Shown here: positions 27,151-37,337 of the stretch, piece by piece
Numbering within the stretch: position 1 is the stretch's first letter
Layout of the letters: every line of letters starts with the position of its first letter
From: Psychrobacter sp. UBA3480
Lineage (GTDB): Bacteria > Pseudomonadota > Gammaproteobacteria > Pseudomonadales > Moraxellaceae
Assembly (NCBI RefSeq): GCF_002377945.1
Contig: NZ_DFQV01000017.1
Span: 1-51,148, forward strand
Length of the DNA stretch: 51,148 nt
Direction of reading: 5' to 3'
The notes under the pieces: model-generated
Databases searched by the model: none
The model's input: only the letters and a program-made list of their open reading frames with translations
Told to the model about the DNA's origin: nothing
Translations under genes and position numbers: made by a program

Positions 27151-28791
27151 ATGCAAAAATCACTCTTCAAACTTACGATGTTGGCGACGTTTGTCTTAGG
27201 TATCAGCGCCTGTAGTGGAGACAACAAAACCACCAACGATTCTGCTGCTAGCTCAGATGCCAAAGCCGCCAAAACATTGCTATATTGCTCAGAAGGTAGC
27301 CCTGCTGGATTCGATCCAGCGCAATATACTTCAGGTACGGATTTTGATGCGAGTGCCTTCCCTATTTATAATGGCTTGGTAGAATTCAAAAGAGCGGAAA
27401 CTGAGATTCAACCAGGACTTGCGGAGAGTTGGGATATTAGCGAAGACGGCAAGACTTATACCTTTAATCTACGCAAAGGGGTTAAGTTCGGTACAACTGA
27501 CTACTTTACTCCGACTCGCGATTTCAACGCGGATGACATTGTCTTTACGCTAGAACGTATCACTGACCCAGACTTTGAATTTAATAAAGCTTATCCTGCT
27601 GAATTCCCATATTCAGTCGGCATGGGACTACCTGATATTATCTCTAATATCGAAAAGGTTGACGACTATACGGTAAAAATTACCCTTAGCGAAACCAATG
27701 CGCCGTTCCTACAGAACCTAGCGATGCCTTTTGCTTATATTGGTTCTGCTGAGTACGCAGATCAATTGCTAGCCTCTGGCAATGCTGCTGATATCAATAC
27801 TAAGCCAGTCGGTACTGGACCTTTCGTCTTTACCTCATATCAAAAAGACGCGCAAATTCGTTATACCAAAAACCCAGACTATTGGAATAAAGACGACATC
27901 TATATCGACAACCTAGTGTTTGTCATCACTAAAGACTCAGCAGTTCGTGCACAGAAAGTGCAAGCTGGCGAATGTCATGTGTCAGCCTATCCAAAACCTG
28001 CCGAAATCGAATCTGTCAAAAAATCAGGTAAAGCCACCGTTCTCGATCAGCCTGGCTTCAACGTCGGCTATGTCGGTTATAACGTAGAAAAACCTCAACT
28101 GAGCGATCTTAAAGTGCGTCAAGCATTAGATATGGCGATCAACAAAGACGCTATTATCAATGCGGTTTATCAGAGCGAAGGCCTCAAAGCAACCAACCCA
28201 ATGCCGCCAACACAGTGGGGCTATGACGAATCACTTAAAGATGCGCCTTACGATGTCGAAAAAGCAAAAGCACTAATCAAAGAAGCTGGCGCGGATAACC
28301 TTTCTATCAATCTATGGTATATGCCAGTTCAGCGTCCGTACAACCCAAATGCCAAGCTAATGGCTGAAATGCTACAAGCAGATTGGGCGAAGATTGGCGT
28401 CGATACCAAGCTTGTGACTTATGAATGGGGCGAGTACCTAAAACGCGCTGCTAAAGGTGAACCTGATGTCATTCTAGCAGGCTGGACTGGTGACAATGGT
28501 GATCCAGACAACTGGCTCGGTTCGTTATTATCTTGTGACGCGGTCGGTGGAAATAACTACTCGCGCTGGTGTAATAAAGACTTCGATAATTTGGTGACCA
28601 ATGCCCGTCAGATTAACAATCAAGATGAGCGTGTCAGTGAATATGAACAAGCTCAGCAGATATTCAAAGAGCAGCTTCCTTGGACAACAATGGCACACTC
28701 GGTAGTGACCGTATTCACCGCACCAAACGTGGTCGATTATAAAATCAGCCCGCTTGGCTCAATACGCTTCGATGGTGTAAAAGTTGAATAA
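27151..28791 (+). CDS. dppA: Peptide ABC transporter, substrate-binding lipoprotein
   Basis: A 546-residue periplasmic binding protein of the SBP_bac_5 family (DppA/OppA). The signal peptide ends in a lipobox, GISAC with Cys 21, so the protein is lipid-anchored, unlike soluble DppA of E. coli. Family landmarks are present: YNGLVEFKRAETEIQPGLAESWDISEDGKTYTFNLRKGVKF near the N terminus, KPVGTGPFVFTSYQKDAQIRYTKNPDYWN in the middle, and VRQALDMAINKDAIINAVY. The C-terminal GWTGDNGDPDNWLGSLLSC resembles the DppA ligand pocket. It is the first gene of the dppABCDF order. The gap to dppB contains a perfect 22-bp inverted repeat, a common place for an RNA hairpin that favours expression of the binding protein over the permeases. 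Confidence 0.92.
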   Translation: MQKSLFKLTMLATFVLGISACSGDNKTTNDSAASSDAKAAKTLLYCSEGSPAGFDPAQYTSGTDFDASAFPIYNGLVEFKRAETEIQPGLAESWDISEDGKTYTFNLRKGVKFGTTDYFTPTRDFNADDIVFTLERITDPDFEFNKAYPAEFPYSVGMGLPDIISNIEKVDDYTVKITLSETNAPFLQNLAMPFAYIGSAEYADQLLASGNAADINTKPVGTGPFVFTSYQKDAQIRYTKNPDYWNKDDIYIDNLVFVITKDSAVRAQKVQAGECHVSAYPKPAEIESVKKSGKATVLDQPGFNVGYVGYNVEKPQLSDLKVRQALDMAINKDAIINAVYQSEGLKATNPMPPTQWGYDESLKDAPYDVEKAKALIKEAGADNLSINLWYMPVQRPYNPNAKLMAEMLQADWAKIGVDTKLVTYEWGEYLKRAAKGEPDVILAGWTGDNGDPDNWLGSLLSCDAVGGNNYSRWCNKDFDNLVTNARQINNQDERVSEYEQAQQIFKEQLPWTTMAHSVVTVFTAPNVVDYKISPLGSIRFDGVKVE

Positions 28792-28839
28792 CCTTGACTG
28801 ATTAATTCCGTTACGACATAAGCAATTTATTCATTTTAT

Positions 28840-28898
28840 TCATTCATATAAGTGCGGCTGGGTCAGATACTCTGCTCCAGCCGCACTTATATGAATGA
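28840..28898 (+). repeat. Perfect 22-bp inverted repeat between dppA and dppB
   Basis: Arms 28840-28861 and 28877-28898 are exact reverse complements with a 15-base loop. The centre of each arm is GC-rich (GTGCGGCTGG / CCAGCCGCAC) and there is no T run after it, so it is unlike a simple terminator. The likely roles are an mRNA hairpin protecting the dppA message or damping transcription into dppB. Confidence 0.9.
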
Positions 28899-28986
28899 TA
28901 TGAACAATATGAATTAAGCGCTTTGTCACGGATCTCTTCATCATTGCTAATACTCTAATCATTGAACCACAACTATTGAGCAGCCC

Positions 28987-30003
28987 ATGCTACTTTATAT
29001 TCTGCGTCGTATTGCCATTTTAATACCCGTCTATCTTGGCCTAACGCTATCCACTTTTACTCTGATTCGTCTCGTACCTGGAGATGCGGTCGAGATTATG
29101 ATGGGCGAGCGTATGGTCGATCCAGAGCTACATGCTCGTGCCTTAGAAAGGCTAGGATTAGACAAACCACTCGTTGCCCAGTATTGGGATTATTTGACTG
29201 GCATCTTAACAGGTGATTTCGGTCAGTCCTTTCGTACTCGTACACCTGTACTACAAGACTTTTTTGCCCACTTTGTTCCTACTCTAGAATTGGCGTTATG
29301 CGCTATTGTCATCGCTAGTATCATTGGTGTCAGCTTAGGCATCTTTGCTGCCTTGCGCCGTGGTACATGGATTGATTACACCCTCATGTCAGGCGCGTTG
29401 GCAGGTTACTCTATGCCTATCTATTTATTGGGCCCTATCCTGACTGGTATCTTCGCTCATTATTTAGGTCTCCTGCCCGTCGCTGGGGTGATATCTGTCG
29501 CACAGTTTTTAGATGTGCAGCCACTGTATGGCTCATGGTTACTTGGTTCACTAAGCTCGGGAGAACCTGGCGCGTTTTGGAACGTGGTCAAACACTTTAT
29601 ATTGCCCTCTATTGCTTTATCGACCATTCCGTTAGCGATGATTGCGCGGATGACACGCTCTGCGATGCTAGAGGTATTAGACGAGGATTACGTGCGTACA
29701 GCGCGAGCCAAAGGCCTATCTCCACGCCGAGTGATACTAGTCCACGTGATGCGTAATGCCCTGATTACTGTGGTTACAGTCGTTGGCTTACAAATGGCGA
29801 CATTACTCGCAGGTGCCATTATTACCGAGACTATCTTTAGTTGGCCAGGCGTTGGTAATTGGCTACTCGATGGGTTTTTCACTCGTGATTACCCTATTGT
29901 ACAAAATGGTATTTTATTAGTCGCCACCGCTCTGATTTTGGTTAGTTTATTTATTGATATTTTGTATGGTCTGATCAATCCACGTATTCGCCATACTTCT
30001 TAA
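28987..30003 (+). CDS. dppB: Peptide ABC transporter permease DppB
   Basis: A 338-residue inner-membrane permease, six predicted helices, usual length for DppB. The N terminus (MLLYILRRIAILIPVYLGLTLSTFTLIRLVPGDAVEIMMG) is the standard TM1 region of the BPD_transp_1 peptide group. The EAA loop that contacts the ATPases is DEDYVRTARAKGLSPRRVILVHVMRNALITVV (about 235-266). The C-terminal AIITETIFSWPGVGNWLLDGFFTRDYPIVQ is a family signature. It pairs with DppC to form the pore. It starts 195 bases after dppA; the ribosome site (GAGCAGCCC) is weak, which with the hairpin upstream implies lower expression than dppA. Confidence 0.93.
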   Translation: MLLYILRRIAILIPVYLGLTLSTFTLIRLVPGDAVEIMMGERMVDPELHARALERLGLDKPLVAQYWDYLTGILTGDFGQSFRTRTPVLQDFFAHFVPTLELALCAIVIASIIGVSLGIFAALRRGTWIDYTLMSGALAGYSMPIYLLGPILTGIFAHYLGLLPVAGVISVAQFLDVQPLYGSWLLGSLSSGEPGAFWNVVKHFILPSIALSTIPLAMIARMTRSAMLEVLDEDYVRTARAKGLSPRRVILVHVMRNALITVVTVVGLQMATLLAGAIITETIFSWPGVGNWLLDGFFTRDYPIVQNGILLVATALILVSLFIDILYGLINPRIRHTS

Positions 30004-30143
30004 TTTAACATTGATAAATACTCACATTATAAATAGTGATGATTAACGCTTACATGGTTCTAAAGGTTTTTAGCAAATTTCTAATAATTGTTAGGAAGGA
30101 AGCCCAAACAAACCCAATGCGCTAGCCACTATAGGAAATGCTC

Positions 30144-31058
30144 ATGAAGCCTTCTGTTCTCCCCTCTGATGTCAATCTGATGGCAGCCACACCGCCGTCA
30201 TCTTGGCAGCTATTTTTATCGACGTTCTGCCGAAACAAAGGCGCCGTGATTGGTTTCATTGTACTGGCATTGATGGTCCTTGTTGCCATACTTGCGCCTG
30301 CTATTGCGCCTCATGATCCTTATGAACTGTTCACCGGTCAAGAGCAATTGCCACCTGCTTTTTTAGATGGTGGCAATGCGATGTTTTGGCTAGGCACTGA
30401 TGATGCAGGCCGAGATACCTTATCTCGAGTGATGTATGGCGCGCGTTATTCGTTGTTTATCGGTCTAAGCGCAACGACTCTGGCGATGTTGGTTGGTATC
30501 TCATTAGGTCTAAGTGCGGCGTTTTGGCCAAAGGTCTGGGGCAAGGCAGTTATGTTGGTCAATGATATCCTGATGTCATATCCGAGCTTGCTATTGGCGA
30601 TTATCATTGCCGCTATCTTAGGGCCTTCTATGACCAATACGATTATTACGATCGCACTGGTCTGTACGCCGCCCTTTATTCGGTTAACTCGTGCGACTGC
30701 GATGGTAGAGCTGCAACGTGAGTATTTTATTGCCTCACAAGTGATGGGCGCTGGCGTACTCAGATTGTTGTTTATTACTATTTTGCCCAACTGTATGGCA
30801 CCGCTTATCGTACAGGCAACGATGATTTTCTCGTCTGCTATTTTAGAAGCGGGTGCGATTGGTTTCCTAGGCTTTGGCGTACAGCCACCTGATGCCGAAT
30901 GGGGCGCGATGCTAGGTACGGCACGTCAATATATTCAAAGTAATGTTTGGCTAGCAATCTGGCCGGGTGTCGCTATCTTCTTAGCTGCACTATCAATTAA
31001 CCTGACTGGTGATGGCTTACGCGATGCGCTAGATCCTAAATTAAAGCAGGTGACTTAA
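30144..31058 (+). CDS. dppC: Peptide ABC transporter permease DppC
   Basis: A 304-residue inner-membrane permease, second pore subunit. It has the N-terminal OppC_N-type helix ([38 protein letters not shown]), the GTDDAGRD motif that follows it, the EAA loop [33 protein letters not shown], and the end [18 protein letters not shown].. [14 protein letters not shown], all family landmarks. I chose the ATG at 30144, since AGGA stands seven bases before it; the ATG two codons earlier is too close. It is separated from dppB by about 140 bases and from dppD by one base, so it is translated with the ATPases. Confidence 0.92.
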   Translation: MKPSVLPSDVNLMAATPPSSWQLFLSTFCRNKGAVIGFIVLALMVLVAILAPAIAPHDPYELFTGQEQLPPAFLDGGNAMFWLGTDDAGRDTLSRVMYGARYSLFIGLSATTLAMLVGISLGLSAAFWPKVWGKAVMLVNDILMSYPSLLLAIIIAAILGPSMTNTIITIALVCTPPFIRLTRATAMVELQREYFIASQVMGAGVLRLLFITILPNCMAPLIVQATMIFSSAILEAGAIGFLGFGVQPPDAEWGAMLGTARQYIQSNVWLAIWPGVAIFLAALSINLTGDGLRDALDPKLKQVT

Positions 31059-31059
31059 G

Positions 31060-32127
31060 ATGACTGAACCATTAATTAATACGCCTATCACTCACACGTC
31101 TATGAATGGCGCAGCAACAAAAGACTCACCATTGCTGCTAGATATTGAAAACCTGTCTGTCACTTTTGGACAAGGAGTGCGTGCCTTTCGCGCAGTCGAT
31201 GATGTATCGCTAAAGATAACCCAAGGTGAGGTCATCGCTGTCGTGGGTGAATCTGGCTCAGGTAAATCGGTCACTATGATGGCGCTAATGGGTTTGTTGC
31301 CACCTTCCGCGACCGTACGTGCACAGCGAGTGGCCTTTGACAATAAAGACATGCTCAGTATGTCAGCCAAAGAGAGACGCGGAATCATTGGTAAAGACAT
31401 CTCTATGATTTTTCAGAATGCGATGTCTTGCCTAAATCCAAGCTTTACGGTTGAAATGCAGCTAGGTGAAGTACTACGCAAACACCTTGGTTTACGAGGC
31501 GCAGCAGTACAAACACGCATCTTAGAGCTGCTAGAATTGGTTGAGATGCCTGATGCAAAGAATCGTCTCAAGGTATATCCGCATCAGCTATCAGGTGGTA
31601 TGAGCCAACGGGTTATGATTGCGATGGCAATTGCTTGTGAGCCAAAACTACTGATCGCTGATGAACCGACTACGGCTCTGGATGTCACAGTACAGGCGCA
31701 AATTATGGACTTGCTGAGCCGATTGCAACGCGAAAAACAAATGGCCATGGTGTTAATCACCCACGATTTAGGTCTGGTTGCACAAAACTCGCGTGATGTC
31801 GCGGTCATGTATGCTGGACAAGTGGTCGAAACCAGTACCGTGCCAGAGATTTTTCAAAAGCCTGCCCATCCTTATACTGAAGCATTGCTACAAGCCATCC
31901 CTGAATTGGCTATTGGTCAAGATAGGCTAAACAGTTTACCAGGGGTCGTGCCAAGTCAATATGACAGGCCGGCTGGTTGCTTGCTGTCTCCGCGTTGCCC
32001 TTATAAGGAGCCCGCTTGCGAAGTTCCGCCGCCTATTTTAGATACGCCCAATGGCAAGGTGCGTTGTATTGATTCTAATATTACTTCTCGCCCCTCTCAC
32101 GCTGCTACCTTGGAGTCACAAGTATGA
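31060..32127 (+). CDS. dppD: Peptide ABC transporter ATP-binding protein DppD
   Basis: A 355-residue cytoplasmic ATPase. Walker A is GESGSGKS (63-70), the ABC signature is LSGGMSQRV, Walker B is [12 protein letters not shown], and the H-loop is LITHDLG. The C-terminal oligopeptide/dipeptide transporter domain has the Cys pattern [15 protein letters not shown], which in related proteins binds an iron-sulfur cluster. It has about 25 N-terminal residues before the first strand of the ABC domain. It works as a heterodimer with DppF. The ATG lies one base after the dppC stop, and its own stop overlaps the dppF start by four bases, a sign of translational coupling. Confidence 0.94.
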   Translation: MTEPLINTPITHTSMNGAATKDSPLLLDIENLSVTFGQGVRAFRAVDDVSLKITQGEVIAVVGESGSGKSVTMMALMGLLPPSATVRAQRVAFDNKDMLSMSAKERRGIIGKDISMIFQNAMSCLNPSFTVEMQLGEVLRKHLGLRGAAVQTRILELLELVEMPDAKNRLKVYPHQLSGGMSQRVMIAMAIACEPKLLIADEPTTALDVTVQAQIMDLLSRLQREKQMAMVLITHDLGLVAQNSRDVAVMYAGQVVETSTVPEIFQKPAHPYTEALLQAIPELAIGQDRLNSLPGVVPSQYDRPAGCLLSPRCPYKEPACEVPPPILDTPNGKVRCIDSNITSRPSHAATLESQV

Positions 32128-33095
32128 GTAATAAAGTGGTCCTAAAAGCAGACAATCTACACAAGCATTATCCAGTATCACAAGGTTTGGGCAAAGCAAA
32201 GGCTTACGTAAAAGCACTTAATGGTGTCTCATTCGAGCTTGAAGCTGGCAAGACACTGGCCGTCGTTGGTGAGTCAGGCTGCGGCAAATCTACCCTTGCC
32301 CGCCAGTTGACACTGATCGAAGCACCTACACATGGTGAGCTATTTATCAACGATGAAGGCACCACTGGCTATAGCAGAAAGGCACTAAAAGAGTTGCGTA
32401 CTGAAATTCAAATGGTCTTTCAAAATCCTTATGGTAGCTTAAATCCGCGTCATACCATTGGCTATCAATTGACAGAACCATTAGATATCCATACCAAACT
32501 GTCTAAAGAAGAAAAGCGCGACAAAATCAACGAGATGATGAGACATGTCGGTCTACGTCCAGAACACGCTGGTCGTTATCCGCATATGTTTTCGGGTGGA
32601 CAGCGTCAACGTATTGCCCTCGCCCGCGCGATGATGCTCAATCCGAAAATCGTCGTCGCTGATGAACCTACTTCTGCACTCGATGTATCGATTCAGGCGC
32701 AAGTTTTAAATCTATTTATGGATTTGCAGGATGAGTATCGTACCGCTTACGTCTTTATCTCGCACAATTTGTCGGTCGTGCGCCACGTCGCTGATGATGT
32801 GATGGTCATGTATTTGGGTCAAGCTGTTGAACACGGCCCCAAAGAAGCGATTTATAACGCGCCAAAACATCCGTATACCATCGCGTTACTGGCGGCTGCA
32901 CCAACGGTTAATGGCCATAAAAATGATTTGACCCTACAAGGTGAGCTACCAAGTCCGCTTAATCCACCAAGTGGCTGCGCCCTACATAAACGCTGCCCCT
33001 ATGCCAAGCAGCAATGCAGCGAAGTAGAGCCACAACTGCGCGAATGGGAAGGTCGATTGGTGGCTTGTTTACGTTTAGAAGAGATATATGGTTAA
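32124..33095 (+). CDS. dppF: Peptide ABC transporter ATP-binding protein DppF
   Basis: A 323-residue ATPase partner of DppD. Walker A is GESGCGKS (49-56), Q-loop [16 protein letters not shown], signature [15 protein letters not shown], Walker [14 protein letters not shown]-loop FISHNLSVV. The C-terminal Cys motif is [15 protein letters not shown]. The Q-loop NPYGSLNPR sequence is typical of DppF/OppF. The start overlaps the dppD stop (ATGA). The stop codon lies in the first unit of a 15-bp tandem repeat (33090-33134), so two further in-frame copies of the same stop context follow. No terminator hairpin was seen between this gene and the convergent NERD gene 42 bases away. Confidence 0.94.
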   Translation: MSNKVVLKADNLHKHYPVSQGLGKAKAYVKALNGVSFELEAGKTLAVVGESGCGKSTLARQLTLIEAPTHGELFINDEGTTGYSRKALKELRTEIQMVFQNPYGSLNPRHTIGYQLTEPLDIHTKLSKEEKRDKINEMMRHVGLRPEHAGRYPHMFSGGQRQRIALARAMMLNPKIVVADEPTSALDVSIQAQVLNLFMDLQDEYRTAYVFISHNLSVVRHVADDVMVMYLGQAVEHGPKEAIYNAPKHPYTIALLAAAPTVNGHKNDLTLQGELPSPLNPPSGCALHKRCPYAKQQCSEVEPQLREWEGRLVACLRLEEIYG

Positions 33096-33134
33096 GGTGA
33101 CTAAGGTTAGGATGGCTAAGGTTAAGATGATTAA
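33090..33134 (+). repeat. Three 15-bp tandem repeats starting on the dppF stop codon
   Basis: Units at 33090-33104, 33105-33119 and 33120-33134 share GGTTARGRTGNNTAA. The first contains the dppF stop (GGT TAA). Because the unit is five codons long, each copy repeats stop codons in the dppF frame. Confidence 0.75.
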
Positions 33135-33137
33135 CGA

Positions 33138-34169
33138 CTAATCAATATTCACCACACCGCGGCACTTAGGAAATTGGCTACAACCAAAAAAGGTCTGACC
33201 TTGATTCAGGCCTTTTTTTGCCACGCGCTTGATCATCTCACCGTTACACCTTGGACAGGTTGGTATTTGGACAAGATTAGCGGCATTGTCTGTCGCTTCA
33301 ATTATCGCAGAGGAACTCGCTGCTAATTCAGGCTCTACAACCTCAAACGGCGTAAGAAAAACCTTATCAGCAATATCGTGCGATGTAATTGTATGCTGAG
33401 TGTCCATACTATCAATTGGTAAATCGCTAGATTCAATCTCAGTTTGACCAGACCAGCGATGCACTTCTCTACTTTTTAGGATAGTTCTATCAACGGTTTC
33501 TTTTATTATAGGCTCAGGTGTAGGCTTGTTAGCCGTGTTAGCAATTGGTTTATCATTAGCGTTACCGCTAGGCTGCTTATTCGTATTCTGGCTTGGATTG
33601 CTATGCTTGGCTTTTAGATAGGCTTTATGCTCTCTATTGGTACGCCAAGACTTACTAAATCTATTGCTATTAATCTGCTCAACGATGGACTTAACCTCGT
33701 CTTCAGTCAGTATCTTATCCTGCTTTTTCTTCACATAAGACACCATACCACCTGTCAATACATGTTCAGGCAACTCGTCACGCGTTTTCAGCTCACACTC
33801 ACCGATGAAGGCAATCATCGAATGGAAGTAGCTCAGCTCCAAGCCTAATAAATCTGCGAGCGTCTTAATGTGCAAGTAGTTTTGGCGCAATGGGTTCTGG
33901 AATTTGAATGTACTTCCATTTTGGAAAACTTTCGTCCACTGCTTTTGCTTCTCGCTACCATATATCCAGCCTTTATAGTTTTTGGTTTCAATCACAAAGA
34001 TGCCGTATACAGAAACGATGATATGATCGATTTGGGTACTGCCACCATTAGCTCTTGGCAAGGTAATACCGTTTAATCGGTGATAAACATCTTTTTCAAG
34101 CTTTAACCACATGGCGACGTTGATGACGGCTTCACCTAGGAAACCTTTAAAACTGGATTTTAGGGACAT
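33138..34169 (-). CDS. NERD-domain nuclease-like protein with C-terminal topoisomerase-type zinc finger
   Basis: A 343-residue protein. Residues about 10-120 form a NERD (nuclease-related) domain: G-E near the N terminus, Q-I-D-H at 46-49, and FVIETKNYKGWIYG with E61 and K63, the D..ExK arrangement of a PD-(D/E)XK-like nuclease site. The middle (about 190-300) is a low-complexity linker rich in Asn, Lys, Pro and Thr. The C-terminal CPRCNGEMIKR.. FFGCSQFPKCRG (about 308-341) is a C4 zinc ribbon of the topoisomerase I type. Nucleic-acid processing is likely; no substrate is known. I prefer the ATG at 34169 because the conserved GFLGE start follows at once; an ATG 16 codons upstream is possible. 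The upstream gene ends 60 bases before. Confidence 0.8.
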   Translation of the reverse strand: MSLKSSFKGFLGEAVINVAMWLKLEKDVYHRLNGITLPRANGGSTQIDHIIVSVYGIFVIETKNYKGWIYGSEKQKQWTKVFQNGSTFKFQNPLRQNYLHIKTLADLLGLELSYFHSMIAFIGECELKTRDELPEHVLTGGMVSYVKKKQDKILTEDEVKSIVEQINSNRFSKSWRTNREHKAYLKAKHSNPSQNTNKQPSGNANDKPIANTANKPTPEPIIKETVDRTILKSREVHRWSGQTEIESSDLPIDSMDTQHTITSHDIADKVFLTPFEVVEPELAASSSAIIEATDNAANLVQIPTCPRCNGEMIKRVAKKGLNQGQTFFGCSQFPKCRGVVNID

Positions 34170-34229
34170 AATAGCGATCTTTAGGATGGTTATAGAATGT
34201 GCTAAGCGTAATACCAAAACTCTTTAAAT

Positions 34230-34772
34230 TTAATTAATCAGCACTCTCTTATGATGCTTTAAAGGCTTGGCATAAGCAGAAGAACATGATTTGATATGTT
34301 TATAAAAACTCTTATAAACCCGATCATATTCTTCATCAAGCTGTTTAAGTACATCTAAAGTACTATCGCTAGGATTAACTTCATGTTCATGCTGTGCATT
34401 TATCAGGTTTCCCCCTGCATTTAAAAACAACTCATATTTTTTCTCAAGCTCTGGAAAATATAAAGCTATTAATATTTCTATCCTGCCACCTTCTCTATAA
34501 AATTCATCAACGTCTAAAGCTTCATCGCAATTGCTTGAAAAACTTTTGGATTGAACTTCCTGAATAATGGCTGCAAAATCAACCAGTCTAAAAACCACTT
34601 CCTCAAACTTTATTCTCAAAAAGGCTTCATACTCCTTCTTGCGTTCAGCTCTCTGAGTAATGAGAATACCGCACAGTCCAAATATTCCGATTATGCAGGC
34701 TGCTATCAAGCCTTCACTTAGTTCAATCTGTTTTAGCCATGTAATAGCATTTGCCAGTTCGATACTATCCAT
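34230..34772 (-). CDS. Membrane-anchored protein of unknown function
   Basis: A 180-residue protein I do not recognise. It has one predicted membrane helix near the N terminus (about 21-40, GLIAACIIGIFGLCGILITQ) followed by a basic RAERKKEYEAF, which puts the C-terminal part in the cytoplasm. The rest is helical and acidic (IKFEEVVFRLVDFAAIIQEVQSK, LDVLKQLDEEYDRVYKSFYKHIKS), with coiled-coil character. It is richer in A and T than its neighbours, and with the NERD gene it interrupts two housekeeping blocks (dpp and tkt), which hints at acquired DNA. The two may be co-transcribed. No function is assigned. Confidence 0.65.
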   Translation of the reverse strand: MDSIELANAITWLKQIELSEGLIAACIIGIFGLCGILITQRAERKKEYEAFLRIKFEEVVFRLVDFAAIIQEVQSKSFSSNCDEALDVDEFYREGGRIEILIALYFPELEKKYELFLNAGGNLINAQHEHEVNPSDSTLDVLKQLDEEYDRVYKSFYKHIKSCSSAYAKPLKHHKRVLIN

Positions 34773-34982
34773 CTAATTTTTCCAGTTCTGTAGTCATATA
34801 ATTTATTTTTATATGAGAGCTGCACAAGAAATAAAACTTAACTTTGTGAGCAATCAATCTATTCTAATTTACCACTAAATCATTATATTGAGGCACAGAA
34901 TTTAGTACTGATTGCAGCAGTTATTTTACCGATAGCCATATTGATGAAAGCAGACCAAAAGAAAAGCCAAAGATTAAGCCAT

Positions 34983-35020
34983 AAAAAAAGAGCCACCAGA
35001 TTTCTCCAGTAGCTCTTTCT
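34983..35020 (-). terminator. Terminator of tkt
   Basis: Minus-strand stem AAAGAGCTACTGGAG pairing with TCTGGTGGCTCTTT (one G-U and one mismatch) followed by a run of T, 25 bases past the tkt stop. Confidence 0.8.
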
Positions 35021-35044
35021 TAAACGCTAATTAAGTTAGGTTTA

Positions 35045-37042
35045 TTACACCAAACTATTTACCGCTTCAACCACAGCGTCAGTCGTGATACCAAACTCTT
35101 TATACAAATCACTAGCTGGAGCAGATTCGCCATAAGTGGTCATACCGATGACTTTGCCATCTAGACCAACGAACTTATACCAGTAATCTACATGCGCGGC
35201 TTCTACTGCTACGCGAGCACGAATATTGGTTGGCAATACGGCTTCACGATAGCTAACATCTTGCTCAACGAAAATCTCAGCACATGGCATAGACACCACA
35301 CGGACGCCAACACCATTTGCGCTCAACGCCTCATACGCTTCCATCGCTAGGCCAACTTCTGAACCAGTAGCGATGATGATCGCTTGTAGCTCGCCTTGTT
35401 CTTTCGCAAGCACATAACCACCTTTGGTGATGTTCGCTACTTGCTCGCTATCACGTGCTTGATGTGGCAAGCTCTGACGACTAAAAATCAATGCTGATGG
35501 GTTGTTTTCTGATTTTATTGCTTCTACCCAAGCGCTTGCAGATTCGGTAGCATCACACGGACGCCATGTACGTAGGTTTGGCGTGGTACGTAGGCTAGTC
35601 AATTGCTCAACTGGCTGATGCGTTGGGCCATCTTCACCAAGACCGATAGAGTCATGCGTATAGACATGGATGACACGCTGCTTCATCAATGCGCCCATGC
35701 GTACTGCGTTACGTGCATATTCCATAAACATTAGGAACGTCGCTACGTAAGGGATAAAGCCACCATGCAATGCGATACCATTGGCAATCGCAGTCATACC
35801 GAACTCGCGCACGCCGTAATAGATATAGTTGCCATCGCTGTCTTTTTCGATGCCTTTAGCGCCTTTGAATAGCGTCAGGTTTGAACCAGCTAGGTCGGCT
35901 GAACCGCCCAATAGTTCTGGCAATAATGGCTGCAAGCTGTTGATAGCATTTTGGCTGGCTTTACGACTAGCGACATCGCCGCCCGCTTCTTGCGTTTGCT
36001 GAATATAGGCTTGCGCTTGGCTAGCAAAGTCAGCAGGCAACTCGCCATTTAGACGGCGTGATAGTTCTGCTGCAAGCTCTGGATAGGCTTTTTTGTATGC
36101 TTCAAAGTCCGCATCCCAGTTCTTTTGCTGTACATCGCCTTTGGCTTTGGCATCCCACGCTTCATAGATTTCGTCATCTAATTCAAATGGGGCATGTTTC
36201 CAAGATAGCGCATCACGGGTCAAGGCGATTTCATCATCACCAAGTGGTGCACCATGACTGGCGGCTAGACCTTGTTTGTTCGGGCTACCAGCACCGATCG
36301 TGGTTTTACAAATAATTAGACTTGGCTTAGTAGTCTCTGCAATCGCTTGCTCAGTTGCTTGCGTGATTGCATCCGTATCATGGCCATCGACTTTGATCAC
36401 TTGCCAGCCGTACGACTCAAAGCGCGCTTCGGTATCATCAGTGAACCAGCCTTCGACATTACCATCGATTGAGATACCGTTATCATCATAGAAGAATACC
36501 AACTTACCAAGCGCCAACGTGCCAGCCAGTGAGCAAACTTCATGACTGATACCTTCCATCAAGCAACCATCGCCCAAGAACGCATAAGTATGATGATCGA
36601 CGACGTTATGACCGTCACGATTGAACTGTGCGGCTAGGGTTTTTTCTGCGATCGCAAAACCAACCGCATTAGCAATGCCTTGTCCTAGTGGACCAGTAGT
36701 CGTTTCTACACCAGGCGTGTAACCAAGTTCAGGATGGCCTGGGGTTTTTGAATGCAGCTGACGGAAACCTTTAAGGTCATCAACGCTCACATCATAACCT
36801 GATAAATGTAGCAATGAATAAATAAGCATCGAGCCATGACCGTTTGACAGTACAAAGCGATCACGGTTGTGCCAATTAGGATCTGCTGGATTGTGCTTCA
36901 AAAATTTGCGCCACAAAACTTCGGCAATATCAGCCATACCCATTGGCGCACCCGGATGTCCAGAGTTGGCTTTTTGAACCGCGTCAAACGACAGTACACG
37001 GATGGCATTGGCTAGTTTACGTTCGCTAATTGGAGCTGGCAT
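35045..37042 (-). CDS. tkt: Transketolase
   Basis: A 665-residue thiamine-diphosphate enzyme, the normal length, moving two-carbon units between sugar phosphates in the pentose phosphate pathway and the Calvin-type rearrangements. Landmarks are [19 protein letters not shown] (26-44), the ThDP/metal motif [13 protein letters not shown] (157-169) ending in the DDN segment, the middle domain [29 protein letters not shown], and the C-terminal [16 protein letters not shown]. His residues equivalent to those contacting the sugar phosphate (H29, H69) are present. It is a single-gene unit with a terminator at 34983. Transketolase also makes erythrose-4-phosphate, the substrate of Epd, but the GAPDH/Epd-like gene in this window is 15 kb away. 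Confidence 0.96.
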   Translation of the reverse strand: MPAPISERKLANAIRVLSFDAVQKANSGHPGAPMGMADIAEVLWRKFLKHNPADPNWHNRDRFVLSNGHGSMLIYSLLHLSGYDVSVDDLKGFRQLHSKTPGHPELGYTPGVETTTGPLGQGIANAVGFAIAEKTLAAQFNRDGHNVVDHHTYAFLGDGCLMEGISHEVCSLAGTLALGKLVFFYDDNGISIDGNVEGWFTDDTEARFESYGWQVIKVDGHDTDAITQATEQAIAETTKPSLIICKTTIGAGSPNKQGLAASHGAPLGDDEIALTRDALSWKHAPFELDDEIYEAWDAKAKGDVQQKNWDADFEAYKKAYPELAAELSRRLNGELPADFASQAQAYIQQTQEAGGDVASRKASQNAINSLQPLLPELLGGSADLAGSNLTLFKGAKGIEKDSDGNYIYYGVREFGMTAIANGIALHGGFIPYVATFLMFMEYARNAVRMGALMKQRVIHVYTHDSIGLGEDGPTHQPVEQLTSLRTTPNLRTWRPCDATESASAWVEAIKSENNPSALIFSRQSLPHQARDSEQVANITKGGYVLAKEQGELQAIIIATGSEVGLAMEAYEALSANGVGVRVVSMPCAEIFVEQDVSYREAVLPTNIRARVAVEAAHVDYWYKFVGLDGKVIGMTTYGESAPASDLYKEFGITTDAVVEAVNSLV

Positions 37043-37337
37043 AGAGTGTCCTAATATTCGAATGAGTCGTATAAAGATAAGAGGAGAGTTTACTCAGAGG
37101 ATAATCCATCAAAAACGCGACAGGCGTCCTCAATGGATAGGCTATAAAATAAAAATGCAATATTAACATATTTGCTATGAGCCTATCCAAAAATGCGGTG
37201 ACAAGACCGTTTATATTTAGCAATGACTCACATCAGTTTTGTTAAACGATGAGCAATGACGGACTTTGATTTAAGTTATAAGTAAAAAGCTACGAGTGAC
37301 CTAAGTGACAAGCAGCTCATTACTGATAGTCAGTTTA

